Shown here: positions 55,301 through 64,000 of the stretch, in pieces
Numbering within the stretch: position 1 is the first letter of the stretch
Layout: every line of letters begins with the position of its first letter
Assembly: GCF_003289965.1 (NCBI RefSeq)
Contig: NZ_QMBQ01000002.1
Location: 744,001 to 808,000, forward strand
Direction of reading: 5' to 3'
DNA: 64,000 nt
From: Mesorhizobium atlanticum
GTDB lineage: Bacteria > Pseudomonadota > Alphaproteobacteria > Rhizobiales > Rhizobiaceae
Translations under genes and position numbers: made by a program
Notes under the pieces: model-generated
What the model saw: only the letters and a program-made list of their open reading frames with translations
The model's database searches: none
Told to the model about the DNA's origin: nothing

Positions 55301-56965
55301 CTAGCTGGCCTTCAGCCGCGAGCCGCCGAGCAGGCCGCGCTCCTCGAGCACCGGGTAGGCGATCGAGGCCAGCAGCGAGTTGATCTGCTTGAGGTCGCGG
55401 ATGGTGTCGAGGTGGATCGAGCTCGTCTCGACGCTCTTGGCGGTGCCTTCGCGCAGGCGCAGGAAATGGCTGGCGCTGGTTTCCTTCTCGCGCTCTCGCA
55501 AAAGATCCTTTTCCAACACCAGCTGGCGCGCGGTCTCGGGGTCGCGCGAGACCAGCACATTGAAGGCGAGCCGAGCATTGGCCAGCACGGAGGAATGGAA
55601 GGCGCAAAGCTCCTGCCAGCCTTCCGGTGTGAACTCCAGGCCGCGCTCCAGCTTCTTCCTGACATGCACCAGCATGTTGCGCACGATGATGTCGCCGACC
55701 TGCTCCAGCTTGACGCAGGCGCCGATCAGCTCCTGGCACCGCAACGCCTCGTCCTCGGTCAGCGGATTCCTGGTGATCTTGGCGAGATAGAGCTTGATCG
55801 CGGCGTGCTTCCTATCGACGCGGTCGTCGAGCGCGGCAAGCGCCTTGATCTTGGCGGGATCGGCATCCTCGTAGAGCTCGATGATGCGCTTCAGCATGAT
55901 CTCGACCGTCTCGCAGACCCGCACCACTTCGCGCGTTGCGTTGGCCAAAGCCTGGCTCGGCGTGTCGAGAGCACTGTCGTTCAGCGCCGAAAGTTCGATG
56001 ACGTCGAGCTCCGCCGCCGGGTCCGGCTTGGCGCCGACAGCCACGATCTTCTCGGAAACGCGGTAGACAAGACCGGCAAGTGGCAGGCCGGCGAGCAGGA
56101 TAACCACATTGAACAGGATGTGCGCGTTTACGATCTGGTCGGGGACCGTGGCGCCAAGGAAGCCGATCGGCGGCTTCACGGTCATGAACAGGATCAGCAT
56201 CAACAGCGATCCCATGCCGCGCATCAAGAGGTTGCCGATCGGCACGACGCGAATGCCCGGATCGGCATTGCGGGTGAGCAAGGGCGCGATAACGGAGGAA
56301 CCGAGATTGACGCCAAGCACCAGCACGATGCCGAGCTCCGGAGGGATGAAGCCGCGCCCCGCCAGCGTCACCAGAAGCAGCACGGCGGCGATCGAGGAAT
56401 GGAAGAGCCAGGTGACCAGCGCTGCAAGCAGATAGGCCGTGACGAAATCGCCGGAGAAATAGCTGATGATCAGCGGCATCAGCGAGCTCTGGCGCAACGG
56501 TTCCGACGCCTGCCCGATCATCTCCAGCGACAGGATCAAGAGGCCGATGCCGATCAGGATACGGCCTAACTGCCGCCAGTCTCGCCGCTCCGTGGCCATG
56601 AACATGACCGTTCCCGCGATCAGGCAGAGCGGCACCAGCAGCGTCAGATCGAAGGTAAGCAGCTTGACCACCAGTGCCGAACCGATCTCGGCGCCGCGCA
56701 CTGCCAATTGGCCGGCGGCGCCCGAAACGATGCCGGCGCCGGCGAAGGAGCCGACCAGCAGCGTCACCGCGGTTGAGCTCTGCAGCGCGATTGACAGCCC
56801 GCAGCCGGCCAGCACCGCCATGATCGGATTGCGCATGGTGGCGCGCAGCCTGTGGCGCAGCACGTCGCCATAGGCCCGCTCGACGCCAGTCTTCACCATG
56901 CGGGTGGCGAACAGCATCAGCGCCACCGCGCCGGCAAGGTGCAGGAGGACGACGGAGCCGCTCAC
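55301..56965 (-). CDS. Na+/phosphate cotransporter with C-terminal PhoU-like domain
   Basis: A 554-residue protein with two Na/Pi (NptA-type, PF02690) repeats, each with a QSS/HSS motif: ALQSSTAVTLLVGSF near residue 60 and WLFHSSIAAVLLLV near 190. The second half (residues about 340-540) is a PhoU-like helical bundle (EVVRVCETVEIMLKRIIELYEDAD; KLEQVGDIIVRNMLVHVRKKLE). It is thought to move phosphate, or related anions, with sodium. The start is GTG, 2-3 nt after a GC-rich hairpin that includes the Shine-Dalgarno-like GGGGTGGG. Confidence 0.92.
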   Translation of the reverse strand: MSGSVVLLHLAGAVALMLFATRMVKTGVERAYGDVLRHRLRATMRNPIMAVLAGCGLSIALQSSTAVTLLVGSFAGAGIVSGAAGQLAVRGAEIGSALVVKLLTFDLTLLVPLCLIAGTVMFMATERRDWRQLGRILIGIGLLILSLEMIGQASEPLRQSSLMPLIISYFSGDFVTAYLLAALVTWLFHSSIAAVLLLVTLAGRGFIPPELGIVLVLGVNLGSSVIAPLLTRNADPGIRVVPIGNLLMRGMGSLLMLILFMTVKPPIGFLGATVPDQIVNAHILFNVVILLAGLPLAGLVYRVSEKIVAVGAKPDPAAELDVIELSALNDSALDTPSQALANATREVVRVCETVEIMLKRIIELYEDADPAKIKALAALDDRVDRKHAAIKLYLAKITRNPLTEDEALRCQELIGACVKLEQVGDIIVRNMLVHVRKKLERGLEFTPEGWQELCAFHSSVLANARLAFNVLVSRDPETARQLVLEKDLLREREKETSASHFLRLREGTAKSVETSSIHLDTIRDLKQINSLLASIAYPVLEERGLLGGSRLKAS

Positions 56966-57326
56966 AGCCCACCCCGCGGGGTGGCTCTGGCGGCGCGGAG
57001 AGACGTACGAATCTTAGCCATCACGAGGCCTGGAAATACATCAATTAAGATTAGCCGGGTAATAGATTTTGTGATGCGACGATCGTCTCGGCTCGACGGA
57101 CCATGTCGGAAATGAACGGAGGAAGCATTGGTTGCATGCGTGTTGCGGCGGCGCTTCGCCCGGAATGAAGCGTTGCTCGGCCGCGAGGCCGAGCGCAATC
57201 CGAACCGTTGTTGAGGCAGTCGGCGCAAGCATCGGAAACCATTACAGAATTGTAATTCAAACATTCAGTTTCGGTTCATCCGTCGGCCGGTATCCCTCTG
57301 CCTATCGACAACAAGGAGTACCGACC
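56966..57326. other. 361-bp intergenic stretch upstream of two divergent genes
   Basis: It holds the leader hairpin of the Na/Pi gene (AGCC-C-ACCCC-GCGGGGTGGCT, 56966-56986) and, near the RcnB-like gene, an AT-rich segment with the inverted repeat GAATT-GT-AATTC (around 57248) and ACATTCAGTTTCGGTTCATCC, either of which could be a regulator site. No RNA gene was recognised and no PhoB box was found. Confidence 0.45.
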
Positions 57327-57689
57327 ATGAAGCGTCTCATACTTTGCGCCGTCACCGCCTCGATGCTGGCCGCCTCGGCCCTCTCGGGCCAGGCCGCGCC
57401 ACTCGCCCAGCCGAGCGCGCCGCAGTCGAACTACACCCAGGTCGACTGGCAGAAGCCCGGCAGGCATGTCGACAAGCGGGTCGTGAAGAAGAAGGTCGTC
57501 GTGAAGCGCAGCCATTGGCGCAACGGCCAGAAATATTCCAACTGGAAGCGCCATCAGCCGATCCGCGACTGGAACCGCTATGGCCTGCGCCGCCCCGGCC
57601 CCGGCCAGGAGTGGATCCGCGTCGGCAACGACTATGTGCTGGTCAGCATCCTGTCCGGCATCATCTTCGGCGCGATCGCCGCGCATTGA
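57327..57689 (+). CDS. RcnB-like small periplasmic protein
   Basis: A 120-aa protein with signal peptide (MKRLILCAVTASMLAASALSGQA), a basic central stretch (KRVVKKKVVVKRSHWRNGQKY) and the RcnB-type end GLRRPGPGQEWIRVGNDYVLVSILSGIIFG. RcnB of E. coli influences Ni/Co efflux. The many rhizobial family members have no proven metal role, so the name reflects homology only. The ATG has AAGGAG, and a strong terminator follows. Confidence 0.88.
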   Translation: MKRLILCAVTASMLAASALSGQAAPLAQPSAPQSNYTQVDWQKPGRHVDKRVVKKKVVVKRSHWRNGQKYSNWKRHQPIRDWNRYGLRRPGPGQEWIRVGNDYVLVSILSGIIFGAIAAH

Positions 57690-57711
57690 TCCGCGACAAC
57701 CGCTAGTGCGG

Positions 57712-57743
57712 AAAGAAGGCGGCCGCCTCGGCCGCCTTCTTTT
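57712..57743 (+). terminator. Intrinsic terminator after the RcnB-like gene
   Basis: AAGAAGGCGGCC pairs with GGCCGCCTTCTT over 11-13 bp with a 5-nt loop and runs into TTTT. It separates this gene from dnaG. Confidence 0.85.
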
Positions 57744-57829
57744 CGTCTGTGAAAAGCGGGTACGATGCGCCGGACAGAGTCGCCGTGCCCGGGCGGCTTG
57801 ATTATATGGAGGGCAAACGAGTTTCTCCG

Positions 57830-59776
57830 ATGCGCTTTCCGCCCGCCTTCCTCGACGAGATACGCGACCGCGTGCCGATTTCTCAGGTCATCGGCCAGCG
57901 CGTCTCGTGGGACAGGAAGAAGACCAACACGTCACGCGGCGACTATTGGGCCTGCTGCCCGTTCCATGGAGAGAAAAGCCCATCCTTCCACTGTGAGGAC
58001 AAGAAGGGCCGCTACCACTGCTTCGGCTGCTCGGTTTCGGGCGATCACTTCAAGTTCCTCACGGAGCTCGACGGCATGAGTTTTCCCGAGGCGGTCGAAA
58101 AGGTCGCCGAGATGGCCGGCGTGCCGATGCCGGTGCGTGATGAACGGGAAGAGCGGCGCGAGAAGGAACGCGCCAGCCTGACCGACGTCATGGAGATGGC
58201 GACCCTCTTCTTCCAGGAGCGGCTGCAGAGCGCCGACGGCGCCAAGGCACGCGCCTATCTGCGCGACCGCGGGTTGACACCGGCGACGCAGCAATCCTTC
58301 CGGCTGGGCTATGCGCCCGACAGCCGCAACGCGCTCAAGGAGCATCTTGCCGCCAAGGGCGTGCCGAAGGCCGATATCGAAGCCTGTGGGCTGGTGCGGC
58401 ATGGCGACGACATTCCGGTCTCCTATGACTGGTTCCGCGACCGCATCATGTTCCCGATCCCGGATTCGCGCGGCAAGATCATCGCCTTCGGCGGGCGGGC
58501 GTTGGCGCCCGATGCCTTGGCCAAATACATGAACTCGCCGGAGACAGAGCTCTTTCACAAGGGCAACGTGCTCTACAACTTCGCCCGCGCCCGCAAGGCA
58601 CTCGCCAAGGGCGGCACGGTGATCGCGGTCGAAGGCTATATGGACGTCATCGCCCTGGCCCAGGCCGGCTTCGAGAATGCCGTGGCGCCGCTCGGCACGG
58701 CGCTCACCGAAAACCAGCTCGAGCTTCTGTGGCGCATGGCGCCGGAGCCGGTGCTGTGCTTCGACGGCGACAAGGCCGGGTTGAAAGCGGCATGGCGTGC
58801 CGCGGATCTGGCCCTGCCTTCGGTGCAGGCAGGACGCTCGGCACGGTTCGCGCTGCTGCCGGAAGGCAAGGACCCCGATGATCTGGTCAAGGCCGATGGG
58901 CCGGATGCGTTCCGGGCGGTGCTTTCGGAGGCGCGGCCGCTTGTCGATCTCCTGTGGATGCGCGAGACCGCCGGCGGCGTCTTCGAAACGCCGGAACGTC
59001 GCGCCGAGTTGGGAAAGAGGCTGAATGAGCTCGCCAGCCGTATCCGCGACGAGAGTGTGCGCTACGAATATCAACAGGTGATGCGCGAACGGGTGCGGAG
59101 CTTTTTCGGCACCCAGCGCGACACCAGGCAGGGTCGCCAGGATGGCGGCCGGCCGGGGGAGCGCGGCCAGGGCAAGGCCGCGGCGCCCGGCGGGCAGTTC
59201 GCCAAGGGCGGAAGCGGCCGCATCGCGATCACCGAAAGCCTCGGCCAGTCGGCGCTGGTCAAGCGCGGCGGCGAAGGCATGTCCGTGCGTGAGGCGACGA
59301 TCATCGTGGCGCTGGTCAACCATCCGGCGCTGATCGACGAGAATTTCGCGCATGTCGAATTCCTCGACCTGGCCAATTCTGATTTGCGCAAGCTCCACGC
59401 GGCCATCCTCGACGCCATGGCGCATGACGCGGCCGACGAGCGCGGCGCGGTCATCGCCACCATCGAGCGCGCCCGATGCGGCGCCATCTGGGAGCGGGCG
59501 GTGGAGTTGATCAAGCGCGCGCGGCAATGGCCGGCGCTGGAGACCGCCGCGCTCGACGATGCCCGCGACGCCTTCAACCAGGCGATGCACTTGCAGCGCA
59601 GCGCCCGCACCTTACATAGAGAGCTGAAACAGGCGCAGGCGGCGCTCGATGCAGACCCTTCGGACGAAAACTTCCGGCATCTCGTCGAGATTCAAGCGCA
59701 ATTCAACGATGTGCAGGCAACGGAAGCGCTGATCGAAGGGTTCGGCGTTTCGTCGGGCAGGGTTGGCCGCGTTTAG
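57830..59776 (+). CDS. dnaG: DNA primase
   Basis: The DnaG primase (648 aa) makes RNA primers for replication. It has the N-terminal CHC2 zinc domain (CCPFHGEKSPSFHCEDKKGRYHCFGC), the TOPRIM catalytic core (VIAVEGYMDVIALAQAGFENAVAPLG; LCFDGDKAGLKAA), and the C-terminal DnaB-interacting helical region from about residue 450, preceded by a Gly/Arg/Gln-rich linker (GRQDGGRPGERGQGKAA). The ATG at 57830 gives MRFPPAFLDEIRDRVP; an ATG at 57806 with GGAGGG is an alternative 8 codons longer. It is followed by rpoD as in most alphaproteobacteria. Confidence 0.97.
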   Translation: MRFPPAFLDEIRDRVPISQVIGQRVSWDRKKTNTSRGDYWACCPFHGEKSPSFHCEDKKGRYHCFGCSVSGDHFKFLTELDGMSFPEAVEKVAEMAGVPMPVRDEREERREKERASLTDVMEMATLFFQERLQSADGAKARAYLRDRGLTPATQQSFRLGYAPDSRNALKEHLAAKGVPKADIEACGLVRHGDDIPVSYDWFRDRIMFPIPDSRGKIIAFGGRALAPDALAKYMNSPETELFHKGNVLYNFARARKALAKGGTVIAVEGYMDVIALAQAGFENAVAPLGTALTENQLELLWRMAPEPVLCFDGDKAGLKAAWRAADLALPSVQAGRSARFALLPEGKDPDDLVKADGPDAFRAVLSEARPLVDLLWMRETAGGVFETPERRAELGKRLNELASRIRDESVRYEYQQVMRERVRSFFGTQRDTRQGRQDGGRPGERGQGKAAAPGGQFAKGGSGRIAITESLGQSALVKRGGEGMSVREATIIVALVNHPALIDENFAHVEFLDLANSDLRKLHAAILDAMAHDAADERGAVIATIERARCGAIWERAVELIKRARQWPALETAALDDARDAFNQAMHLQRSARTLHRELKQAQAALDADPSDENFRHLVEIQAQFNDVQATEALIEGFGVSSGRVGRV

Positions 59777-60203
59777 GGCCGGACACCACCCATTGGAAGT
59801 GAAGTGGAAATGCGCAGCGCGTCGAATCGACGCCTCTAAGTCGGGTAATTGATTCGCTTTTTTCATGCGAATCATGCCAGAGGCGCTTGACCTTCTGGCA
59901 GATTGGCGGAATCAGGACGATTCGAAACGTTAACCGTGCCCCGGCATCGGCGGGAAATTTGAGCGATGTGAGGTGCCGGCGACGGCTGGACAGGCAAAAT
60001 GCCTGCTCCAGATATCAGGGTTAATCTGGACTTAATGCATGTCGCCCAAAAGTGGAAACCGGTTTGGGGCAACGAGATGCACAAAACAAAAGAGATGACG
60101 CGGTTGCCGGGCCGGTAAAAAAACTCCGGTAGGAGCACATCCGGCGTAACCGGTCCGACAGTTTACGCGGCCTCGATATTGGGCCGCTTGGAGACGACAA
60201 AGA
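59777..60203. other. 427-bp spacer between dnaG and rpoD
   Basis: It contains GATTCGC-TTTTTTCAT-GCGAATC (about 59850-59873), a hairpin whose T-run is in the loop and so is not a standard terminator, and a partial copy of repeat family B at 60034-60090. The rpoD promoter must be here but no convincing box pair was found. Confidence 0.5.
60034..60090. repeat. Partial copy of repeat family B
   Basis: ATGCATGTCGCCCAAAAGTGG, AACCGGTTTGGGGC and GAGATGCACAAAACAAAAG match the first half of the 17474 copy; the second half is missing. It is about 115 bp upstream of rpoD. Confidence 0.7.
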
Positions 60204-62231
60204 ATGGCGACAAAGGAAAAGGAAGAGGTCGAGACCGAACGCGAAGGCGCCACCGATGGCCCTCTGCTCGACCTTTCCGACGATGCTGTCAAGAAGATGA
60301 TCAAGGCCGCGAAGAAACGCGGCTATGTCACGCTCGACGAGCTCAACGCGGTGCTGCCCTCGGAAGAGACGGATCCGGACCGCATCGAAGACATCAATGC
60401 GATGCTCAGTGACATGGGCATCAACGTCGTCGAGGATGACGAGCAGGGCGAAGAGGCCGAGGCCGAGCCCGCCGGCGACAGCGAGGAAGACGCCAACGAG
60501 CTTGCCGAGCAGACCGGCACCGCCGTGGCCGCCACGACGACCAAGAAAGAGCCGACCGATCGCACCGACGACCCGGTGCGCATGTATCTGCGCGAAATGG
60601 GTTCGGTCGAGCTTCTGTCGCGCGAGGGCGAAATCGCCATCGCCAAGCGTATCGAGGCCGGCCGCGAGACGATGATCGCGGGTCTGTGCGAAAGCCCGCT
60701 GACCTTCCAGGCCATCATCATCTGGCGCGACGAGCTCAACGAATCGAAGATCCTGCTGCGCGAGATCATCGACCTCGAGGCGACCTATGCCGGCCCGGAG
60801 GCCAAGCAGGCGCCGGTGGTCGAACGCGTCGAGGAAGCGGCCAAGCCCGAAGAGAAGCCGCGCGGCCGCGCGGCGGCACGCGAGGAAGAAGACGACATCA
60901 CCAATGTCGGCGGCGATACGCGCGGGCTGGAGGAAGAGGAAGACGACGAGGACGAGGCCAGCCTGTCGCTGGCCGCGATGGAAGCGGAACTGCGCCCGCA
61001 GGTGATGGAGACGCTCGACGTCATCGCCGACACCTACAAGAAGCTCCGCAAGCTGCAGGATCAGCAGGTCGAGAACCGCCTGGCCGCCGCCGGCACGCTC
61101 TCGCCCAGCCAGGACCGCAGGCTCAAGGAGCTGAAGGACCAGCTGATCAAGGCGGTGAAGTCGCTGTCGCTCAATGCCGCGCGCATCGAAGCGCTGGTCG
61201 AGCAGCTCTATGACATCAACAAGCGCCTAGTGCAGAACGAGGGCAAGCTTTTGCGTCTGGCCGAAAGCTATGGCGTGCGCCGTGAGGAATTCCTCAAGGA
61301 GTACCAGGGCTCGGAGCTCGATCCAAACTGGACCCGCTCGATCGCCAACCTGACCTCGCGCGGCTGGAAGGAATTCACCAAGAACGAGAAGGACGCGATC
61401 AAGGAGCTGCGCGCCGAGATCCAGAACCTCGCCACCGAAACGGCGATCTCGATCCTGGAATTCCGCAAGATCGTGAACCAGGTGCAGAAGGGCGAGCGCG
61501 AGGCCGCGATCGCCAAGAAGGAAATGGTCGAGGCGAACCTGCGTCTCGTCATCTCCATCGCCAAGAAATACACCAACCGCGGCCTGCAGTTCCTGGATCT
61601 CATCCAGGAAGGCAATATCGGCCTGATGAAGGCGGTCGATAAGTTCGAATACCGCCGCGGCTACAAGTTCTCGACCTACGCCACCTGGTGGATACGGCAG
61701 GCCATCACCCGCTCGATCGCCGACCAGGCGCGCACCATCCGCATTCCGGTGCACATGATCGAGACGATCAACAAGATCGTGCGCACCTCGCGCCAGATGC
61801 TGCACGAGATCGGCCGCGAGCCGACCCCAGAGGAACTGGCGGAAAAGCTCGCTATGCCGCTGGAAAAGGTGCGCAAGGTCTTGAAGATCGCCAAGGAGCC
61901 GATCTCGCTCGAAACGCCGGTCGGCGACGAGGAGGATTCGCATCTCGGCGACTTCATCGAGGACAAGATGGCGATCCTGCCGATCGACGCGGCGATCCAG
62001 GCTAACCTGCGCGAGACCACCACGCGGGTGCTTGCTTCGCTGACGCCGCGCGAGGAGCGCGTTCTGCGCATGCGCTTCGGCATCGGCATGAACACCGACC
62101 ACACGCTTGAGGAAGTCGGCCAGCAGTTCTCGGTGACGCGCGAGCGTATCCGCCAGATCGAAGCCAAGGCGCTGCGCAAGCTCAAGCATCCGAGCAGGAG
62201 CCGTAAGCTGAGAAGCTTCCTCGACAGCTGA
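60204..62231 (+). CDS. rpoD: Primary sigma factor RpoD (sigma-70)
   Basis: The housekeeping sigma factor, 675 residues. Region 1.1 ([23 protein letters not shown]), a long acidic non-conserved region ([14 protein letters not shown]), region 2 ([43 protein letters not shown]), region 3 and region 4 ([35 protein letters not shown]) are all present. The start follows GGAGACGAC. It is followed by a strong terminator. rpoD adjacent to dnaG is the alphaproteobacterial macromolecular-synthesis arrangement. Confidence 0.98.
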   Translation: MATKEKEEVETEREGATDGPLLDLSDDAVKKMIKAAKKRGYVTLDELNAVLPSEETDPDRIEDINAMLSDMGINVVEDDEQGEEAEAEPAGDSEEDANELAEQTGTAVAATTTKKEPTDRTDDPVRMYLREMGSVELLSREGEIAIAKRIEAGRETMIAGLCESPLTFQAIIIWRDELNESKILLREIIDLEATYAGPEAKQAPVVERVEEAAKPEEKPRGRAAAREEEDDITNVGGDTRGLEEEEDDEDEASLSLAAMEAELRPQVMETLDVIADTYKKLRKLQDQQVENRLAAAGTLSPSQDRRLKELKDQLIKAVKSLSLNAARIEALVEQLYDINKRLVQNEGKLLRLAESYGVRREEFLKEYQGSELDPNWTRSIANLTSRGWKEFTKNEKDAIKELRAEIQNLATETAISILEFRKIVNQVQKGEREAAIAKKEMVEANLRLVISIAKKYTNRGLQFLDLIQEGNIGLMKAVDKFEYRRGYKFSTYATWWIRQAITRSIADQARTIRIPVHMIETINKIVRTSRQMLHEIGREPTPEELAEKLAMPLEKVRKVLKIAKEPISLETPVGDEEDSHLGDFIEDKMAILPIDAAIQANLRETTTRVLASLTPREERVLRMRFGIGMNTDHTLEEVGQQFSVTRERIRQIEAKALRKLKHPSRSRKLRSFLDS

Positions 62232-62256
62232 GCGCAAACGCAACCATACGAGATCG

Positions 62257-62283
62257 AAAGGGCGCCCTCCGGCGCCCTTTTTC
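62257..62283 (+). terminator. Intrinsic terminator of rpoD
   Basis: AAAGGGCGCC/GGCGCCCTTT, 10-bp stem with a CTCC loop, continuing into TTTTT. It lies 26 bp after the rpoD stop. Confidence 0.9.
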
Positions 62284-62395
62284 GTTTCCATCCGCGCTTG
62301 CCGGGAACGGCAGGCGGTAGGATACTCAATGTCGAACGCATTTCCGGACGGTTGGCCGGATGCCCCGGCCACCCCGCTCCGATGGGAGGTGTGCC

Positions 62396-62689
62396 ATGAC
62401 GACTTACATCTTGCTTCTCAACTGGACCGAGCAGGGCGCCAGGAATGTGCGAGAGTCGCCGAAGCGGCTCGATGCCGCCAAGAAGCAACTGGGGGATATG
62501 GGCGGGTCGTTCAAGGCGTTCTATCTCACCATGGGCGAATGCGACATGGTGGCAGTCGTCGAAGCGCCTGACGACGCGGTGCTGGCGCGCTTTGCTCTCA
62601 TGCTGTCGTCCGGTGGCAGCGTGCGGACGCGGACATTGAAGGCGTTTCCGGAATTCGCCTATCGCGAGATCATCAGTTCGCTCGGCTAG
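62396..62689 (+). CDS. GYD-domain protein
   Basis: A 97-residue GYD-domain protein (PF08734): [49 protein letters not shown] and [23 protein letters not shown]. The GE-C/YD motif that names the family appears as TMGECDMV. It is a ferredoxin-like alpha/beta protein of unknown function. The ATG has GGGAGGT. It is the first gene after the rpoD terminator and may be read together with the DCC gene. Confidence 0.9.
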   Translation: MTTYILLLNWTEQGARNVRESPKRLDAAKKQLGDMGGSFKAFYLTMGECDMVAVVEAPDDAVLARFALMLSSGGSVRTRTLKAFPEFAYREIISSLG

Positions 62690-62755
62690 GAGGCGGCTGA
62701 AGCCGGGACCGGCGCGGCTGTTGCGAAGCCGCGCCGTAGTCCCGATAGTCGCGCT

Positions 62756-63136
62756 ATGTCCGAGCCTTTGCTGACCGTCTGGTACAACACGCGCTGTCCG
62801 GTGTGCGACGCCGGCATCAATCGCCAGAGGCGGCGGCTCATCGAGGCGGTCAAGGCGGGCCGCGTCGCATTCCGCGACATCAATTTCGAACCCGAAGCCC
62901 TTTCAGCCTTCGGCGCCTCGCTCGAGGATATCCGCCGGCGCCTGCACGCGACCGATAGCGAAGGCCGGCTGCTGGTCGGCGCCGACGTGGCGATCGCGGT
63001 CTGGCGGCTGACGCCGGGCGAGGGGTGGCTGGCGAGCTTGTTCGGCAACGTAATCGCGCTGCCTTTGACGCGCATCGCCTACGACCGTTTCGCCGACCTT
63101 CTCTACACCTGGAACCGGCGCAAGGGCCGCTGGTAG
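62756..63136 (+). CDS. DCC-family (DUF393) thiol-disulfide oxidoreductase-like protein
   Basis: A 126-aa DUF393 protein with a thioredoxin-like start: [27 protein letters not shown]. The CPVC motif could be redox active (family motif D-C-C or CxxC). Then [17 protein letters not shown] and [17 protein letters not shown] follow, with an amphipathic end. Function unproven. It lies 66 bp after the GYD gene. Confidence 0.88.
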   Translation: MSEPLLTVWYNTRCPVCDAGINRQRRRLIEAVKAGRVAFRDINFEPEALSAFGASLEDIRRRLHATDSEGRLLVGADVAIAVWRLTPGEGWLASLFGNVIALPLTRIAYDRFADLLYTWNRRKGRW

Positions 63137-63192
63137 GCGGCAACTCCACCCAAAATAGCAGCATGCCGGGGCCTTGGCGCATCCTGCGATAC

Positions 63193-63255
63193 ATCGTAAG
63201 ATATATCTTGACTCGATGAGAGGGGCGCCTTACTTAAGATGTATCGTAAGATATA
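63193..63255 (+). promoter_or_regulatory. Promoter and repeated operator of the PadR gene
   Basis: ATCGTAAGATATA occurs at 63193-63205 and again at 63243-63255. Between them is a promoter with TTGACT (63208-63213), a 17-nt spacer and TACTTA (63231-63236). The first repeat is part of AAGATATATCTT, a perfect palindrome. The repeats flank the promoter, consistent with autorepression by the PadR protein. Confidence 0.7.
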
Positions 63256-63271
63256 ATTCAGGGAGCAATTC

Positions 63272-63940
63272 ATGCACAGACACGATCATTCCGGGCACCA
63301 TTTCGGTGAGCGCATGTTCATGCATATGGCCGGTAAGTTCGGCAAATTTGGTGGCAGAGGGGGCGGCGGTTTCGGTCCGTTTGGGGGCAGGGGCGGCGGC
63401 CGCGGCCCGGGCGACATGTTCCGCGCCGGCCGGATGCTCGCCGACGGCGATCTCAAGCTGATCACGCTGTCGCTGCTGGCCGATGCGCCGCGCCACGGCT
63501 ACGACATCATCAAGGCGCTGGAAGAGCGCACCAGCGGCGTCTACAGCCCGAGCCCGGGCGTGGTCTATCCGACGCTGACCTTCCTCGAAGAGGCTGGTTA
63601 TGCGGTGTCGTCCAGCGAGGGCAACAAGAAGGTGTTTTCGATCACCGAGGCCGGCAAGGCGCATCTCGAGGAGAACCGCGAGATGATCGACGGCGTGCTC
63701 GACCATCTCGAGCGCTTCGGCCGCAAGATGGCGGCGGCGCGCGAATGGTTCGGCTGGGGCGACGACAAGGACGAGGGGCGCCGCGGCCGTTCGGAAAAGC
63801 GCGACCAGTTCCGCACGCTGCGACATCGTCTGCGCGCCGCGCTCGGCGACATCGCCGACGCGCCGGAAGACAAGCAGGCCGAGGCGATCAGCATCCTCGA
63901 AGACGCAGCCGAGGCGATCGAGGCGCTGGCGCGGCGCTAA
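63272..63940 (+). CDS. PadR-family transcriptional regulator
   Basis: A 222-residue PadR protein. An unusual N-terminal His- and Gly-rich tail (MHRHDHSGHHFGERMFMHMAG, then GGRGGGGFGPFGGRGGGRG, residues 1-45) precedes the winged helix: LITLSLLADAPRHGYDIIKALEERTSGVYSPSPGVVYPTLTFLEEAGYAV. C-terminal helices follow. The His-rich head could bind metal, as in some PadR proteins of the metal/stress-responsive branch. It is followed by a strong terminator at 63963, so it is monocistronic; the target beyond itself is unknown. Confidence 0.9.
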   Translation: MHRHDHSGHHFGERMFMHMAGKFGKFGGRGGGGFGPFGGRGGGRGPGDMFRAGRMLADGDLKLITLSLLADAPRHGYDIIKALEERTSGVYSPSPGVVYPTLTFLEEAGYAVSSSEGNKKVFSITEAGKAHLEENREMIDGVLDHLERFGRKMAAAREWFGWGDDKDEGRRGRSEKRDQFRTLRHRLRAALGDIADAPEDKQAEAISILEDAAEAIEALARR

Positions 63941-63962
63941 GCTCTTTCACAAGGAAAGCCAA

Positions 63963-63988
63963 AAAAGCCCGGAGCGATCCGGGCTTTT
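63963..63988 (+). terminator. Intrinsic terminator of the PadR gene
   Basis: AAAAGCCCGGA/TCCGGGCTTTT is an 11-bp perfect stem with a 4-nt GCGA loop, symmetric and thus usable from both sides. Confidence 0.9.
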
Positions 63989-64000
63989 CGCATTCAGTAA

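Noticed and set aside
57932..59590. Long open frame on minus across dnaG
   Set aside because: Antisense to a certain gene, composition-driven, no domain and no ribosome-binding site.

Overview
The window is high-GC chromosomal DNA from an alphaproteobacterium of the order Hyphomicrobiales (Rhizobiales), most like Mesorhizobium or a close relative. This is inferred from the gene neighbourhoods (an Lrp/AsnC gene, trxB and an LsrB/VtlR-type LysR gene side by side; carA, yqeY, dnaG and rpoD in that order), from a carB with the extended N-terminal half seen in rhizobia, and from several families of short palindromic intergenic repeats typical of rhizobial genomes. There are no rRNA, tRNA, CRISPR, transposase or integrase genes, and no symbiosis genes.

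Layout. 1-6.6 kb: greA, then a complete set of genes for the inner-core heptose of LPS as two divergent operons (hldD-waaF-waaC on minus, hldE-gmhA-gmhB on plus). 6.6-10.5 kb: AsnC regulator, trxB, an LsrB/VtlR-like LysR gene, an isoprenylcysteine-type methyltransferase, then a 0.9 kb intergenic region with two candidate small RNAs whose loops expose CU-rich anti-Shine-Dalgarno sequences. 10.7-18.2 kb: an EF-G-like GTPase with an altered G3 motif, an EAL-gene remnant, a cupin, aspartate aminotransferase, a translationally coupled pair of EAL proteins and a GST. 18.5-26.9 kb: cspA, a small secreted protein, ogt, a lytic transglycosylase lipoprotein, a GNAT, a sugar ABC importer without its ATPase, a phage-motif small protein, a DUF4142 protein and a RidA-like protein.

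27.1-30.0 kb is the one clearly foreign stretch: AT-rich, with codon use unlike its surroundings. It carries two tandem genes: a ParB/Srx-fold protein and a 553-residue AIPR-family protein with an N-terminal PD-(D/E)XK-like nuclease motif. It sits between a broken cupin gene and the 3' end of carB, and is the best candidate for an undescribed (probably anti-phage) two-gene system.

30.0-49.9 kb returns to core DNA: carB, an SH3-like protein, metallophosphoesterase-ArsR, several transporter/regulator pairs (ArsR/MFS, MarR/SDR, LysE/LysR, MntH/MntR), enzymes, a zinc metallopeptidase, a TetA-like MFS pump, a frameshifted XRE antitoxin-like gene, carA and yqeY. 50.0-64.0 kb holds an L,D-transpeptidase, an orphan DnaB-like ATPase, a MocR-type regulator, an MFS pump, a Na/Pi cotransporter-PhoU fusion, an RcnB-like protein, dnaG, rpoD, a GYD protein, a DCC thioredoxin-like protein and a PadR regulator with a clear promoter/operator.

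Divergent regulator/target pairs with visible operators recur (MarR-SDR, MntR-MntH, ArsR-MFS, PadR). Three copies of one palindromic repeat each lie between convergent transcription units, suggesting a transcription-end role. Start codons were chosen by ribosome-binding site, signal peptide and family length; where this is ambiguous it is stated.
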